The translations under genes were made by a program, and so were the position numbers. This document shows, in pieces, positions 14,538-22,510 of a DNA stretch of 26,841 nt. The stretch covers positions 1 through 26,841 of the forward strand of contig JAFGPF010000062.1 in assembly GCA_016926115.1 (NCBI GenBank), in the 5' to 3' direction. Below the pieces are notes generated by a model. The model saw only the letters and a program-made list of their open reading frames with translations, had not been told where the DNA came from and ran no database searches. The DNA is from Dehalococcoidales bacterium (GTDB lineage: Bacteria; Chloroflexota; Dehalococcoidia; Dehalococcoidales; RBG-16-60-22). The first letter of the stretch is position 1, and each line of letters begins with the position of its first letter.

Positions 14538-15872
14538 CTATTTATACACGCCGTATTCTTTGGTAAAATCAATCATCGCCTTGAGGTTTTCGGGCTTTAC
14601 TTCGTCGATTGCCGCCCCGTTAGCCATGATATAACCGCCGCCGGGGGCGCAGTTATCGATGAGTTCACGGCATGTTGCCTTAACCTCCTCCGGAGTGCCC
14701 GTAAACAACAGCGATGATGAAACGTTGCCGCCTATGCAGGCAACCTTACCCAGTATCTTCTTCGCTCTGGTCATGTCTGTCATGTCAAACGTCCATGCCG
14801 TCTTACCCTTGGGAACGTCGCTGATAATCTCCAGACGCGAGTTATAACTCCCTTCGACGAAGGGGAACGGCACGCAGCCCTCGTTAATCAAGCCAATGAA
14901 AACCTTTCTCAAGGTGGGCCAGTAATAGGTCTTGAACTGCTCCTCGGAAAGGAAGCCGTCAGCCCCTTTATGCAGCGGCATGAATACGAGGGGGTTCCCG
15001 TTCATCCTAGCCATGGACACCCCCATATTGACCATGAACGGGGTAATCACTTCCAGAGCCTGGAGGAGTTTAGCGGGCTGCCGGTACATATCCACCATTA
15101 CCCCCTTGGTTCCCCGGAGGGTATCACCGAGTACGTCAAAAGGCGCCTTGGAAATGCCGCCTAGGAAGCCGGGAAACCCGGCGGCTGCCATCTCATGACT
15201 GAAACCGGCAACAACCCCCATCCACTTCATGGTTTCAGCCCCCGCCTCAGAAAGAGTCTTATAAGCAGCCTGAACATCAGGCATCGCAAACGGCATCACG
15301 AAAGACCCGAATGAACCTTCCTGGACGTTCATGGGACTCTGCAGCTTCTTCAATGGCTCCAGGGCGCCGCAGATACGGGGCAGGTAGGTGCTGGTCCAGA
15401 AATACGATGGGTCCTGAATCAGGGCATCATACTCGTCCGCCATCATGTATTCGCCTTCGACGCACTGATAGGTGCTCTCGCGCGAGACACCGTGCCCGGG
15501 CCAGGCATACAGTCTGACATCGAGAATTTCAAAAAGCCTGCCCGAACCGGCAAAAAACGCGCCGGGGTTGGCATCCGGCTCAAAGTCCAGGACGTATTTC
15601 CTGATAGCCGCGGTAAGCTTACCATAGTCATACATCATGTCCCAGGGGGTTTGCCCTGAATAATAAGCCGGGAAAAAATTAACAATGTTGAATACAGGCA
15701 CTCTATCCGGGATTTCCCGTAACTGCACCGCAGCTTTTATCCGCGTCACCCTCTCCTTGTATGCCTTTTCAACCTCCGGGCTGGCAAACTCCACCCCCTG
15801 TGGTGAAAGCCATGAATCGAACATCGCCTCCTGCTTCCCATCCGATGACGACTCTACCTGTTGCTCTTCCAT
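14538..15872 (-). CDS. Uroporphyrinogen decarboxylase (URO-D) superfamily protein
   Basis: A 444-residue protein with a URO-D TIM-barrel pattern: an N-terminal extension, then RIKAAVQLREIPDRVPVF at about 44-61, which is the usual entry to the methyltransferase-like branch, and C-terminal GGNVSSSLLFTGTPEEV and CAPGGGYIMANG. True heme-pathway HemE is about 350 residues, and no other heme gene is near, so this is unlikely to be HemE. Members such as MtaA, MtbA and CmuA move methyl groups to or from corrinoid proteins using an HxC...C zinc site. I find no such motif, so the reaction is uncertain. It is 36 bases upstream of the UbiD gene and preceded by AGGAGGT. O-demethylation of methoxylated aromatics is a context-based guess. 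Confidence 0.82.
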   Translation of the reverse strand: MEEQQVESSSDGKQEAMFDSWLSPQGVEFASPEVEKAYKERVTRIKAAVQLREIPDRVPVFNIVNFFPAYYSGQTPWDMMYDYGKLTAAIRKYVLDFEPDANPGAFFAGSGRLFEILDVRLYAWPGHGVSRESTYQCVEGEYMMADEYDALIQDPSYFWTSTYLPRICGALEPLKKLQSPMNVQEGSFGSFVMPFAMPDVQAAYKTLSEAGAETMKWMGVVAGFSHEMAAAGFPGFLGGISKAPFDVLGDTLRGTKGVMVDMYRQPAKLLQALEVITPFMVNMGVSMARMNGNPLVFMPLHKGADGFLSEEQFKTYYWPTLRKVFIGLINEGCVPFPFVEGSYNSRLEIISDVPKGKTAWTFDMTDMTRAKKILGKVACIGGNVSSSLLFTGTPEEVKATCRELIDNCAPGGGYIMANGAAIDEVKPENLKAMIDFTKEYGVYK

Positions 15873-15956
15873 TTTCTCGTACCTCCTGCGCGGTTTCCGT
15901 ATGGTTATCCCAACCCGGATTAATGTACCGCTGCTCTTAATATCGCCCTAAGCAGT

Positions 15957-15983
15957 ATTAAACAGATGATGTATGCCTGTCAA
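15957..15983 (-). promoter_or_regulatory. Candidate promoter of the URO-D/UbiD operon
   Basis: On the minus strand a perfect TTGACA (15983-15978) is followed after 15 bases by TTTAAT (15962-15957); a 17-base spacing would give the poorer TAATAC. It sits about 85 bases upstream of the URO-D start. The -35 is strong; the short spacer lowers confidence and could mean that an activator is needed. Confidence 0.5.
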
Positions 15984-16030
15984 TTTTTCACAACCGGAAT
16001 CCGGCCATTCTCCCGCCTGATAATAAAAGA

Positions 16031-16056
16031 CTCCGGAGGGTATTTCACCTCCGGAG
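16031..16056 (-). terminator. Terminator of the TRAP solute-binding-protein gene
   Basis: A perfect 9-bp inverted repeat (CTCCGGAGG / CCTCCGGAG) with an 8-base loop lies about 32 bases beyond the stop of the minus-strand gene. On that strand the stem is followed by TCTTTTATTATC, a suitable U-rich tail. Confidence 0.85.
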
Positions 16057-16088
16057 CCGTGCCTATTTACGTTATTGGATTGTATTTA

Positions 16089-17288
16089 TTACTGGGTCGA
16101 GTATTTTTCCACTAGCGACTGCCAGGTAGTGATGATCTTATCAGTGGTCTCTTCGCTGATGCCCATGTCATGACACATGCTTGCCCAGGTGGGGAATGCG
16201 TAAGTCCGGGCGGCATCGTCCCAGAGAGCGGACTGTTCCGCCGTGGGAGTATTTATCTTGATGCCCGATCCTTCGATAGCCGGGGTGCTGTGTACGGTCT
16301 CATCGTACATACCCTGGGCACAGACAACCATGGCTTCTTCCCACGTCTCATCGAAGAGCGCCTGGTCTTCCGGCGGCAGCGACGCGTAGAACTCATGGCT
16401 TGTCAGGACGAGCAGCGTGCCCGCCGAGAAGGTCTGCTTCAGGATGTAGTCGCAGAGGTCGAACATGTTGTAGGGGCCTATCATGGCATAGGTCATGATG
16501 GCGGCGTCGGTAACGCCTTTCTGCATATTGTCATATGCCTGCGGGGGAATCTGGAAGACGCCGGCAGCGCCGAAAGCGGACATCATATCCGCCAGGGCGC
16601 CCAGCGCACCGCCGACCTTCAAGCCTTCAAGGTCTTCCGGTACGAATACTTCCTTATTGGCGGAGATTAAGTAACCCGGGTCGATTTCAATAGGTGCAAT
16701 CACGTGATAGTCTTCGAATTCCGCCGCGATTTCCGGCAGCTGGTAGAATTCCTGAAGAGCATCGAATGATGCCAGAAATTCTTCAAAGGCTACTCCCTTC
16801 TTGTGGAAGGAAAGGGTGGGGAGACCGGTAACCGAAGCCAGCGGGAAGCTTGCCATCTGGCTGCCGGTGGAAGTCATGTTAACTTCCACGACGCCGGCTT
16901 TTACCGCATCCAGCGAGCCTTCATCCTCTATCAGGGATGAAAATCCGTAGGTCTCGACGACATAGCGGCCGTTCGAGCGTGCCTCGAACTCATCCGCCCA
17001 CCACTCGAAGCCAACACCTACCGCCGAGAACGGGGGCATGGTATAGTTGAATTTAATTACGCGTGCCTCCGGTTCCGGTTCGGGTTCAGGCTCAGGTGCG
17101 GGGGCCGGCTCAGGCTCAGGCTCAGGTGCGGGAGCCGGCTCGGGCTCCGGCGCCGGTGCGGGTTCGGGCTCCGGCGCTGGTGTGGGTTCCGGCGTGGGTT
17201 CCGGTTCCGGCTCGGCGCAAGCACCCAGCAGAAGCGAAGCCAGCAGGACCACGGTCAGTATTGCAACCATCCAGTGAATTTTCTTCAT
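16089..17288 (-). CDS. dctP: TRAP transporter solute-binding lipoprotein (DctP family)
   Basis: A 399-residue exported lipoprotein that should capture an organic acid outside the membrane and hand it to the DctQ/DctM permease. The signal peptide ends in LLGAC with Cys24. A 49-residue Glu/Ala-Pro linker (26-74) follows, which probably acts as an extended stalk holding the domain above the membrane. The binding domain (about 76-399) has DctP features: [24 protein letters not shown], the [11 protein letters not shown] segment and the later [16 protein letters not shown]. The Arg that binds the ligand carboxylate in classical DctP is not assignable by eye. AAGGAGG lies 4 bases before the ATG. The permease genes are divergent, across a 526-base gap. 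The ligand is unknown. Confidence 0.9.
   Translation of the reverse strand: MKKIHWMVAILTVVLLASLLLGACAEPEPEPTPEPTPAPEPEPAPAPEPEPAPAPEPEPEPAPAPEPEPEPEPEARVIKFNYTMPPFSAVGVGFEWWADEFEARSNGRYVVETYGFSSLIEDEGSLDAVKAGVVEVNMTSTGSQMASFPLASVTGLPTLSFHKKGVAFEEFLASFDALQEFYQLPEIAAEFEDYHVIAPIEIDPGYLISANKEVFVPEDLEGLKVGGALGALADMMSAFGAAGVFQIPPQAYDNMQKGVTDAAIMTYAMIGPYNMFDLCDYILKQTFSAGTLLVLTSHEFYASLPPEDQALFDETWEEAMVVCAQGMYDETVHSTPAIEGSGIKINTPTAEQSALWDDAARTYAFPTWASMCHDMGISEETTDKIITTWQSLVEKYSTQ
17067..17213 (-). repeat. Glu-Pro/Ala-Pro coding repeat
   Basis: A 147-base low-complexity tract encoding alternating x-Pro units ([12 protein letters not shown] blocks) in the solute-binding protein. The DNA shows partly identical repeats built on GGCTC(A/G/C)GG-like units, so length can change by slippage. 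Confidence 0.9.
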
Positions 17289-17338
17289 TTTTCCTCCTTT
17301 GTAGTTAAATCAGAATATAAAAATAGCGGTTTACCCGA

Positions 17339-17366
17339 CTACATACTTACACTACAACACCTCCTT
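17339..17366 (-). promoter_or_regulatory. Second Shine-Dalgarno with start-stop codons in the dctP leader
   Basis: On the minus strand AAGGAGGTG (17366-17358), which matches the 16S rRNA tail well, is followed at ideal distance by GTG-TAA (17352-17347) and then by ATG-TAG (17344-17339). It lies about 70 bases upstream of the true dctP ribosome site. It may be a standby ribosome site or start-stop leader, or chance. Confidence 0.3.
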
Positions 17367-17434
17367 ATGTAATATTTTTAAATAAAGCATATATTAACAT
17401 GCAGAATAATTCAACGTGTTAAGTTAATTCACAC

Positions 17435-17461
17435 TTTATAATTATTTCCTACTTCTGTCAA
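17435..17461 (-). promoter_or_regulatory. Candidate promoter of dctP
   Basis: On the minus strand a perfect TTGACA (17461-17456) and TATAAA (17440-17435) are separated by 15 bases. The leader would be about 140 bases. The short spacer resembles that of the candidate promoter before the URO-D gene. Confidence 0.5.
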
Positions 17462-17572
17462 CCCCTATTTAACTTCAACAGTCAATAATTTAAAAATACC
17501 GGACAAATACACTCCGCCGCGAGTTAATTTACGGCAATTTTTGGAACCCAGAACTATATTTTTACGGAGGTC

Positions 17573-17601
17573 TTGCGTATTTTTTTTTAGGGGTGTATAA
17601 T
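17573..17601 (+). promoter_or_regulatory. Upstream candidate promoter of dctQM
   Basis: TTGCGT (17573-17578) and a perfect TATAAT (17596-17601) with a 17-base spacer. The leader to dctQ would be about 205 bases. The -35 is weak, the -10 ideal. Confidence 0.5.
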
Positions 17602-17714
17602 TGCCTCAATCAATCGATTTATGCACTTTCACAGATATAAAACGATGTATATAAGCGCATAAAAAAATAATAAAAATTCAACTATTACCTTACTGATATA
17701 TCTAAAGTGGACAG

Positions 17715-17743
17715 TTGAATATTTCCAATGTATATAGTATATT
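17715..17743 (+). promoter_or_regulatory. Proximal candidate promoter of dctQM
   Basis: TTGAAT (17715-17720) and TATATT (17738-17743) with a 17-base spacer, giving a leader of about 65 bases. It may act with the upstream promoter. The AT-rich background raises the chance of a false match. Confidence 0.45.
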
Positions 17744-17814
17744 AAGGTTATCATTTAATATTTTATAGTACACCGTACTCTAACCGTCCGATACCGAGTT
17801 GTATAGGGGGTAAT

Positions 17815-18342
17815 TTGCAGGAGCAAGAAGAGCGAGTATTATTACGGTGTGGTAAACCGATTATGAAAGTCAGCCGTATTATGGCGGTTATAGCGGCCGT
17901 AGTACTGGGAATCATGATGATACTCACAGTTGCCGATGTATGCGGTCGTAACTTTTTCCTCAGACCGATTGAAGGTACCTACGAACTCGTGGGTATTATG
18001 CTGGTTATCGCCGCTTCCCTGGGAATCGGCTACTGCCAGCTAAACCTGGGAAACATCAGGATTACGGTAATTTCCGACGTCTTGCCTCCCAGAGGTCAAA
18101 ATATTATATTACTCGTCGCCTATATCATCGCCGCCGTCTGCTGCGGCATGATTTGCTGGCAGAGCGGGATACGGGCCTGGGACTACATTTTCAAGCAGTT
18201 CGGCGGCATGATCGTCACGTTAAGAGTACCGCTGTGGCCCTTTATGATGCTGCTGGCAGTAGGCTTTGGCTGGGCGTGCTTGATATTCTTATTCGATATT
18301 TATCTAACCGGCAAAGAGGTATTCAAGCGTGGGTCAAACTGA
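17815..18342 (+). CDS. dctQ: TRAP transporter small permease subunit (DctQ)
   Basis: A 175-residue membrane protein with four predicted helices (about 22-42, 57-77, 96-116, 139-161), the normal DctQ topology and length. DctQ is the small integral-membrane partner of DctM and is needed for TRAP uptake driven by an ion gradient. Family-like features are TVADVCGRNFF after helix 1 and LGIGYCQLNLGN after helix 2. The start given is TTG at 17815, behind GGGGG four bases upstream. The ATG at codon 17 (17863) would also leave all four helices intact but has a poorer ribosome site. Its end overlaps dctM by 14 bases, which indicates coupled translation. Confidence 0.87.
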   Translation: MQEQEERVLLRCGKPIMKVSRIMAVIAAVVLGIMMILTVADVCGRNFFLRPIEGTYELVGIMLVIAASLGIGYCQLNLGNIRITVISDVLPPRGQNIILLVAYIIAAVCCGMICWQSGIRAWDYIFKQFGGMIVTLRVPLWPFMMLLAVGFGWACLIFLFDIYLTGKEVFKRGSN

Positions 18343-19624
18343 GATAGGTTTAATAGGCATAGCCGCCGTCCTGATAATCCTGATAATGGGAGTCCACGTA
18401 GGTTTTGGCCTGATTATCGTCGGCTTTATAGGATACGGAGTCCTTAACGGATTTCACGGCGCCATTGCCAATCTTGCCATACTAACGTTTTCCCGGCTTA
18501 ACGATTACCATTTTGCCGTGCTGCCCCTCTTCCTCCTCATGGGCTCATTCGTCGCCAACAGCGGCATAGGCAGGGAGGCATACCAGATGGCGCGCGCCTG
18601 GCTCGGGCAGCTTAAAGGCGGCCTGGCTATGGCGACGGTCTTTGCCTGCGCCCTTATTGCCGCCTGCGCCGGTACCAGCGGCGTCGGGGCGATACTTATG
18701 GGCCAGGTTGCCTACCCGGAAATGAAAAAACTCGGGTACAGTAAAACGATGTCCGCCGGCTGCATCGCTGCCGGGGGCACGATGGGGATTCTAATACCGC
18801 CGAGCATGGGTTTCGTGCTCATCGGCATCCTCACGGAGTTGTCAATCGGCAAACTCTTCATGGCAGGGATAATACCCGGTATTCTCGAGGCTGTATTCTA
18901 CGTAATTACCATTATGCTCATGTGCCGGATTAATCCCAAGCTGGCTCCTTCGGAGGTAAAAACCACCTGGAAAGAAAAGGTGTTCTCCATCAAGCTGACC
19001 TGGCCGGTATTTCTCTTGTTCATACTGATAATGGGTGGTATTTACGGCGGAATCTTCACCCCGACGGAAGCAGGCGGCATCGGAGCCTTCGGGGCGCTGA
19101 TTATAGGCCTCGCCAAGCGGCAGTTAGGCCTCCAGGGTATCTGGGAATCGCTGATGGAATGTGCCAGACTGGTCGGCATGATTGTCGTCATGCTGGTCGG
19201 CGCCTACATGTTCAACGCCTTCCTGGCTACTACCCAGATTCCGACCACCATCAGCGAATTTATCTCCGGACTGCCGGTACCTCCCATGGTTATCCTGATT
19301 GCCATTATCATCTTTTATATCATATGCGGCATGTTCTTTGACGTTCTCGCCGTGCTGATACTTACCATTCCCATCATATACCCCCTGGTGGAATCGTTGG
19401 GGTTCGACCTCATTTGGTACAGCGTAATCATGGTAAGAATCATCGAAATAGGTCAGATAACGCCGCCTTTCGGCATCAACCTGTTTATCCTTACGGGCGT
19501 GATTAACGAGCCCCTCGGAGTCCTTTACCGCGGTATTATACCTTTTGTCATTGCCGACATATGCCACGTAGCCCTGCTGGTGGCGGTGCCTTCGCTGAGT
19601 ACTTTCCTGCCCAGCCTGATGTGA
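18329..19624 (+). CDS. dctM: TRAP transporter large permease subunit (DctM)
   Basis: A 431-residue, very hydrophobic protein with about 12 membrane segments, full length for DctM, the ion-coupled transport subunit. Typical segments are VLPLFLLMGSFVANSGIG near 66-83, GTSGVGAILMGQVAYPEM, and GGTMGILIPPSMGFVLIG, the conserved glycine/proline hairpin of the family. The second half has GGIYGGIFTPTEAGGIGAFGA and GQITPPFGINLFI. The start is GTG, with AGAGGT upstream, inside the last codons of dctQ. A clear terminator follows. The transported solute should be the ligand of the divergent DctP lipoprotein; an aromatic or dicarboxylic acid is a guess from the neighbours. Confidence 0.93.
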   Translation: MGQTEIGLIGIAAVLIILIMGVHVGFGLIIVGFIGYGVLNGFHGAIANLAILTFSRLNDYHFAVLPLFLLMGSFVANSGIGREAYQMARAWLGQLKGGLAMATVFACALIAACAGTSGVGAILMGQVAYPEMKKLGYSKTMSAGCIAAGGTMGILIPPSMGFVLIGILTELSIGKLFMAGIIPGILEAVFYVITIMLMCRINPKLAPSEVKTTWKEKVFSIKLTWPVFLLFILIMGGIYGGIFTPTEAGGIGAFGALIIGLAKRQLGLQGIWESLMECARLVGMIVVMLVGAYMFNAFLATTQIPTTISEFISGLPVPPMVILIAIIIFYIICGMFFDVLAVLILTIPIIYPLVESLGFDLIWYSVIMVRIIEIGQITPPFGINLFILTGVINEPLGVLYRGIIPFVIADICHVALLVAVPSLSTFLPSLM

Positions 19625-19661
19625 CCCGTTATTATCTCAATAGATGCGTGCCTTTAAACAT

Positions 19662-19697
19662 AAATCCCCCCCTTGATTATTCGGTCACGGGGGATTT
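19662..19697 (+). terminator. Terminator of dctQM
   Basis: AAATCCCCC (19662-19670) and GGGGGATTT (19689-19697) form a perfect 9-bp stem 37 bases after the dctM stop. The stem is followed by TACTTTGTTTG, a T-rich tract. Confidence 0.8.
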
Positions 19698-19716
19698 TAC
19701 TTTGTTTGTGGTCAGG

Positions 19717-19745
19717 TTGATAGCAGCGCCCATCACTAGTAGAAT
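19717..19745 (+). promoter_or_regulatory. Sigma-70-like promoter of the aldehyde:ferredoxin oxidoreductase operon
   Basis: TTGATA (19717-19722) and TAGAAT (19740-19745) with a 17-base spacer, each matching the consensus at 5 of 6 positions. It lies between the dctM terminator and the next ATG, giving a leader of about 33 bases. Confidence 0.75.
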
Positions 19746-19747
19746 GT

Positions 19748-19757
19748 ATGTATACAT
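19748..19757. promoter_or_regulatory. 10-bp palindrome at the predicted transcription start
   Basis: ATGTATACAT is a perfect palindrome that begins two bases after the -10 box, over the expected +1. This is a typical place for a repressor operator. It could be chance in an AT-rich leader. Confidence 0.3.
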
Positions 19758-19784
19758 TTTTACCGACTCATAAAGGAGCAAATT

Positions 19785-21581
19785 ATGGCACGAGGTTACA
19801 TGGAAAAACTCCTGTTTGTGAATCTCTCCAGCGGCGAGATTAAAGAGGAACCGCTCGAAGAAGATATGTGCCGTGACTTCGTCGGCTGCTACGGCATCGG
19901 TGCCATGATTCTCTACAATCTTCAAAGGGGCGGAGTTGACCCGCTGGGACCGGAAAATACCCTGGGGCTGATTACCGGCCCGCTTACCGGCACTCCGGCC
20001 ATCACCGGCTGCCGTATTGCCGTGGTGGGAAAATCACCCCTGACGGGCGGCTGGGGAGATTCCAATGCAGGGGGATTCTTCGGGCCTAACCTGAAATTCT
20101 CCGGTTATGACGGTGTATTTATCACCGGCACTTCCGAAAAGCCCGCTTACCTCATTATAGATAACGGCAAAGCGGAAATAAGGGACGCCTCTCATCTCTG
20201 GGGAAAGAGCACGTTCGAAACGGACGATACGCTTCAGGCGGAGTGCGGCAAGACCGCCCGGGTACTCAGCATCGGACCAGCCGGGGAGAAACGCTCCCTG
20301 ATAGCCTGTATGATGAACGCCGGTGGAGACGCCGCCGGGCGCTCGGGGATGGGAGCTGTCATGGGCTCCAAGATGCTCAAGGCGGTGGTGGTCAGGGGCA
20401 ATATGAAGGTAGACATCGCCGACCCCGGTGCAGCCGATAAATTAAGACAGGAACACATGAAGGAAATTAAAGAATCCGGGGTGGAGATGTTTCACCACTA
20501 CGGTACTGGCATCCATACCGACGAATCGGTGCACAGCGGCGATACGCCGGTGAAAAACTGGGGAGGAGTCGGCGTTATTGAACTACCGGACGTCTCACCC
20601 CTCAACAAGGACATCATGGATGCCAACGTGGCGAGGCGCATGGGCTGCTGGCGCTGTCCGGTCGCCTGCAAGGCGGGACTCAAAGAAGGAAACGGCGATT
20701 ATAAATACCCGGCGGGTACTCACCGCCCGGAGTACGAGACCGCCGCCGCCTTCGGGGCGATGTGCTGCAACAACAACCCCGAGGCGATTGCCATGGCGAC
20801 CCATATCTGCAACAGCTACGGACTGGACACCATATCCACCGGCACCATCGTCGCCTTCGCCATGGAATGCTACGAGCACGGCATTATCACCAAAAAGGAT
20901 ACGGACGGAATCGAGCTTACCTGGGGCAACCACCGCGCCATGATTGCCATGACGGAGAAGATAGCCCGTCGCGAAGGCTTCGGCGCCGCCCTCGCCGACG
21001 GTGTCAGGTTCGCCGCCGGGAGAATCGGCAAAGGAGCCGAGGAGTTCGCGGTACAAATCGGCGGGCAGGAACTGGGCTTGCACGACTGTAAATTCGACTT
21101 CCCGTTCTTCCGTGGCAAGCCGACCGCCGCCCGCTATCAGATGGACGCCACCCCCGGTCGCCACACCGCAGGCTTCGGACCCAGTCAGTTCGAAGACCAC
21201 GTCCTCAGCGCCTCGGGACTCTGCCTGCACAGCGATACCCTCGTGCCCGACCCCGGCAGGTATATCAGGGGCTACCTGGCCGCCATTACCGGCTGGGACT
21301 ACCCGCAGGAAAAGATAATGGAATGTGGGGAAAGGATTGCCAATATCCGGCACCTGTTCACCCTGCGGGAAGGCATTAATCCCCGCGAGCTCAAGGTGCA
21401 CGGCAGGATAATCGGACGCCCCCCGTTTACGGAGGGACCCCTGGCGGGGGTGACATCGGACATCGATAAAGAGATAAACGAGAACCTCGACGCACTGGAC
21501 TGGGACCGGGTAACGACGAAACCGAGCCGGCAAAAACTGCTGGAACTCGGCATGGGCGATATCGCCCGGGAACTCTGGTAA
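19785..21581 (+). CDS. Aldehyde:ferredoxin oxidoreductase (AOR family, tungsten or molybdenum)
   Basis: A 598-residue enzyme of the usual AOR length, which oxidises aldehydes to carboxylic acids with ferredoxin, or runs in reverse, using a bis-pterin W or Mo centre. The [4Fe-4S] ligands are Cys288, Cys291, Cys295 (CWRCPVAC) and Cys480 (SGLCLH), the first three at the same numbers as in Pyrococcus furiosus AOR. The N-terminal pterin domain has GPLTGTPAITGCRIAVVGKSPLTG split over 65-88 and GGWGDSNAGGFFGPNLK at 88-104. It is cytoplasmic, with AAAGGAG upstream of the ATG and its own promoter. An SDR and an acyl-CoA synthetase subunit follow, so the acid made could be activated to its CoA ester. 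No AorB-like partner is adjacent. The substrate is unknown; aromatic aldehydes fit the context. Confidence 0.93.
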   Translation: MARGYMEKLLFVNLSSGEIKEEPLEEDMCRDFVGCYGIGAMILYNLQRGGVDPLGPENTLGLITGPLTGTPAITGCRIAVVGKSPLTGGWGDSNAGGFFGPNLKFSGYDGVFITGTSEKPAYLIIDNGKAEIRDASHLWGKSTFETDDTLQAECGKTARVLSIGPAGEKRSLIACMMNAGGDAAGRSGMGAVMGSKMLKAVVVRGNMKVDIADPGAADKLRQEHMKEIKESGVEMFHHYGTGIHTDESVHSGDTPVKNWGGVGVIELPDVSPLNKDIMDANVARRMGCWRCPVACKAGLKEGNGDYKYPAGTHRPEYETAAAFGAMCCNNNPEAIAMATHICNSYGLDTISTGTIVAFAMECYEHGIITKKDTDGIELTWGNHRAMIAMTEKIARREGFGAALADGVRFAAGRIGKGAEEFAVQIGGQELGLHDCKFDFPFFRGKPTAARYQMDATPGRHTAGFGPSQFEDHVLSASGLCLHSDTLVPDPGRYIRGYLAAITGWDYPQEKIMECGERIANIRHLFTLREGINPRELKVHGRIIGRPPFTEGPLAGVTSDIDKEINENLDALDWDRVTTKPSRQKLLELGMGDIARELW

Positions 21582-21644
21582 AATAATAAGTACTCCTGAA
21601 ACAGGAACTATTCCATACCTCTAGACTAGAAGGGAGATAACACG

Positions 21645-22487
21645 ATGAAAAGCCTCGAAGGCAAGGTCGCCATGGTTACGGGAGCCGCCAGCAAGAGGGG
21701 CATGGGACACGCCGTCGCCGCGCGGCTGGCAGCGGAAGGAGCTAACGTAATCGTTCTGGATAAGTTCGCCACGCCGAAGAGTATCTGGCCCGGCGATGAG
21801 GACTGGAGCGGACTTGATGCGGTGGTCGATGAAATAAAAGCGCAGGGCAGGCAGGGACTGGCGGCGGTCGCGGATATCAGCGACAGTAAAGCAGTGGACG
21901 CCGCCGTGGCGGCAGCCATCAAAAAGTTCGGGAAGATAGACATCCTGGTGCACTGCGGCGGCATACGCGGCTCGATGACCACACCCATCATAGAACTCTC
22001 CGAAGAAGAATGGCAGGATATCCTCGATATCAACCTCACCGGCTCGTTTCTCATTTCCAGAGCCGTGGCTAAAACCATGGTGCCGGACGGAGAAGGCAAG
22101 AAGATTGTGCTCATCGGCTCAATGGCTGCCCTGAAAGGGTACGCCGGCAGCGCCGGATACTGCGCCTCCAAGCACGGAATCCTAGGACTGGGCAGGACGC
22201 TTGCCGCCGAACTGGCGCAATATAAGATAAACGTTAATATCATCAATCCCGGCGGGTTCGACACGAATCTGCGGGACACGGAAATCATCAAGCGCGCTAA
22301 AACCGAGGGCATCAGCCTGGAAGAAGCCATAGAACAGGAGTCCCACAAGACGGGCCCCGGTCCCGGCATACCGCTGGGCAGGCTCGGCAAGCCCGAGGAA
22401 ATAGCCGACCTCGTCTTTTTCCTGGTCTCCGACCAGTCCAAGTACATCACCGGCGAGGCCATCCTCATCGGGGGCGGAATTACCTGA
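21645..22487 (+). CDS. Short-chain dehydrogenase/reductase (SDR)
   Basis: A 280-residue classical SDR. The Rossmann motif is TGAASKRGMG (12-21), Asp39 at the end of strand 2 favours NAD(H), and the catalytic set is Asn130, Ser159, Tyr172 and Lys176 (YCASK). The usual NNAG reads HCGG at 103-106, a small departure. An insertion of about 10 residues (WPGDEDWSGL) lies between strand 2 and helix 3. The C-terminal closing region GEAILIGGGIT is normal. It lies 63 bases after the AOR gene, behind a GGGAG ribosome site, and probably shares its transcript. Oxidation of a hydroxyacyl or cyclic alcohol, or reduction of a ketone, is possible; the sequence does not give the substrate. Confidence 0.92.
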   Translation: MKSLEGKVAMVTGAASKRGMGHAVAARLAAEGANVIVLDKFATPKSIWPGDEDWSGLDAVVDEIKAQGRQGLAAVADISDSKAVDAAVAAAIKKFGKIDILVHCGGIRGSMTTPIIELSEEEWQDILDINLTGSFLISRAVAKTMVPDGEGKKIVLIGSMAALKGYAGSAGYCASKHGILGLGRTLAAELAQYKINVNIINPGGFDTNLRDTEIIKRAKTEGISLEEAIEQESHKTGPGPGIPLGRLGKPEEIADLVFFLVSDQSKYITGEAILIGGGIT

Positions 22488-22510
22488 ATAAAGAAAGGCA
22501 TTTATAAAGC

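Larger units (their letters stand above)
17289..17814. other. AT-rich divergent control region of the TRAP transporter, 526 bases
   Basis: The stretch is much richer in A/T than the flanking genes and carries no credible ORF. It holds one promoter candidate towards dctP and two in tandem towards dctQM (listed separately). An 8-base direct repeat AGTTAATT occurs at 17422-17429 and 17522-17529, exactly 100 bases apart, and the palindrome AATCGATT is at 17612-17619. Long leaders on both sides leave room for regulation, but no known riboswitch is recognisable to me. Confidence 0.6.

Noticed and set aside
14538..15872. Heme-pathway uroporphyrinogen decarboxylase (HemE)
   Set aside because: The protein is about 90 residues too long, the entry motif is of the methyltransferase-like branch, and no other heme gene is present.
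17047..17277. A plus-strand frame encoding a Gly-Ser/Gly-Ala repeat protein
   Set aside because: It is the reverse complement of the Glu/Ala-Pro linker and signal peptide of the binding protein and has no independent support.
17600..17760. A riboswitch or small RNA in the AT-rich gap
   Set aside because: I found no convincing conserved stem set; short palindromes such as AATCGATT are expected by chance in AT-rich DNA.
20595..21533. A long minus-strand frame (312 codons) opposite the aldehyde:ferredoxin oxidoreductase
   Set aside because: The plus-strand AOR has all cluster ligands and normal length; the antisense frame has no recognisable motif.
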